Positions 43,690-44,287 of a stretch of DNA of 44,287 nt are shown one piece after another. The DNA lies in the NCBI GenBank assembly GCA_947307175.1, contig CAMZIK010000011.1, positions 1 through 44,287 of the forward strand, given 5' to 3'. This DNA is from an uncultured Clostridia bacterium. Its GTDB lineage: Bacteria; Bacillota; Clostridia; Oscillospirales; Ruminococcaceae. The position numbers and the translations under genes are program-made. The notes under the pieces were generated by a model. It ran no database searches, was not told the origin of the DNA, and saw nothing but the letters and a program-made list of their open reading frames with translations. Positions within the stretch are counted from its first letter, which is position 1. Every line of letters starts with the position of its first letter.

Positions 43690-43817
43690 CGCCGATGTGA
43701 ACGCATCGGCGGCATAGACGCCGAGCTTTTTCCTGCAAACTAAAACCACACCCGATTTCCCTCCCATCTCGCTGTTCGTAGATTTATCGACCGCTGCGAG
43801 AAATGCTCAAAAAGAGC
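43690..43817. other. candidate oriT region
   Basis: GC-rich non-coding DNA upstream of the accessory and relaxase genes. It has a perfect 8-bp hairpin CGCCGATG/CATCGGCG (43690-43711), flanked to the left by a partly overlapping CGGCG/CGCCG repeat, and a second short hairpin GCTC/GAGC (43805-43817). Location next to a RHH-like protein and a MobP3 relaxase fits an origin of transfer. No nic site can be read with confidence. The rest of 43613-43898 contains no gene. Confidence 0.55.
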
Positions 43818-43898
43818 CCTCTCCCTGTGGGGTGGTATCCTTTCCCGACCCGCTGCCTGAAAATCGCACACGGCGCATTGTGGCGCGACTGGTGCGAG

Positions 43899-44114
43899 CT
43901 ACGGCTTTGGCTTATCCGCAGACTTTTTATCTGCCTTTGAGCTGCCTGATTTTGCATCAATATAATCCTTGACAGGCTGTGGTACTATCTTCGTGTAGAG
44001 CTGCTCGGTATACTTCTGCAGTTCAGCCTGCAAGGTCGTACTCTTCTGTTCAAGGAACAGATTGATCGCCTGAATCTTTTCAGGCGGCAGACTTATGTTC
44101 AAGACCATTTTCAT
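43899..44114 (-). CDS. DUF6103-like small element protein
   Basis: The 71-aa product begins MKMVLNISLPPEKIQAINLF and contains the YTKIVPQPVKDYIDAKSG segment seen in DUF6103 proteins of clostridial mobile elements. The C-terminus is Lys/Ser-rich. It starts one nucleotide after the stop of the upstream partial gene; GGAGGT lies before the ATG. Function unknown. Confidence 0.75.
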   Translation of the reverse strand: MKMVLNISLPPEKIQAINLFLEQKSTTLQAELQKYTEQLYTKIVPQPVKDYIDAKSGSSKADKKSADKPKP

Positions 44115-44115
44115 T

Positions 44116-44287
44116 TTATTGACCTCCTAACTCATTTGGATATCTTATATCATCATAGATGCACCACTTGGTCCAGTGACCTTCTGATACAGACTCCTTG
44201 ACAACGCAGCCTTTATCCTTTGAGGCATAGACCACTTTGTCATTGCCAACATAGATACCGAACTGTTCTCCGTCATACAGACCTATG
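44116..44287 (-). CDS. C-terminus of a probable NlpC/P60-like protein, cut by the window edge
   Basis: The last 56 residues read IGLYDGEQFGIYVGNDKVVY and continue VKESVSEGHWTKWCIYDDIR before TAA. The FGIYVGN-x-VVYAS pattern is the usual C-terminal strand of NlpC/P60 cell-wall endopeptidases, and such a gene would be expected among conjugation genes. The 5' part is outside the window, so this remains tentative. Confidence 0.6.
   Translation of the reverse strand, partial: IGLYDGEQFGIYVGNDKVVYASKDKGCVVKESVSEGHWTKWCIYDDIRYPNELGGQ

Overview
The window looks like part of an integrated mobile element in a low-to-mid GC, Gram-positive gut or rumen clostridium, probably Ruminococcus or a close relative. 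The evidence is AGGAGG-type ribosome binding sites, many BspA-like (LRR_5) leucine-rich repeat genes, a MobP3-type relaxase, DUF3789/DUF6103-type element genes and a large serine recombinase. Almost every gene is on the minus strand.

Left end (1-5,045): a truncated tRNA-Asn(GTT) 3' end with two minus-strand terminators probably marks an element/chromosome junction. Next come a large serine recombinase with an overlapping 59-aa gene, a DUF3789 membrane peptide, a MazF-like toxin, an unknown 146-aa protein, a GC-rich structured non-coding block, a sigma-like HTH protein and a zinc-ribbon protein. The last two are separated by a hairpin-rich interval.

Middle (5,158-28,098): one tightly packed minus-strand operon of about 23 kb runs from a strong promoter at 28,070-28,098. 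In order of transcription it encodes a BRCT-like/coiled-coil protein, an LRR-DUF4132 fusion, a VWA protein with an HxxxH motif, a MoxR-type AAA+ ATPase, three LRR proteins, a 31-aa membrane peptide, an unknown 418-aa protein and two tandemly duplicated LRR proteins of about 1,115 aa. All six LRR proteins share an N-terminal MGFxIxNGVLxxY signature and lack signal peptides, so they look cytoplasmic and not like surface adhesins. MoxR + VWA + DUF4132 recalls the E. coli yehI/yehL/yehP gene set. With the LRR array added, this is the best candidate here for an undescribed system.

Right-middle (28,262-41,534): a second complete operon has its promoter at 41,506-41,534 and its terminator at 28,262-28,301. 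It encodes Vsr, a C5-cytosine methyltransferase of HpaII type, an HpaII-family endonuclease, DrmE, DrmA, DrmB and a NERD-nuclease/SF1-helicase fusion. This is a class 2 DISARM variant with an embedded, probably CCGG-specific restriction-modification module, in which the NERD-helicase occupies the place expected for DrmC.

Right end (41,664-44,287): MobP3 relaxase, an accessory DNA-binding protein, a GC-rich hairpin region that is the best oriT candidate, a DUF6103-type peptide and the C-terminus of a probable NlpC/P60-like protein cut by the window edge.

Three promoters driving separate operons share TGTGATATAAT at the -10 box. Family assignments come from motif recognition by eye; no search was run.
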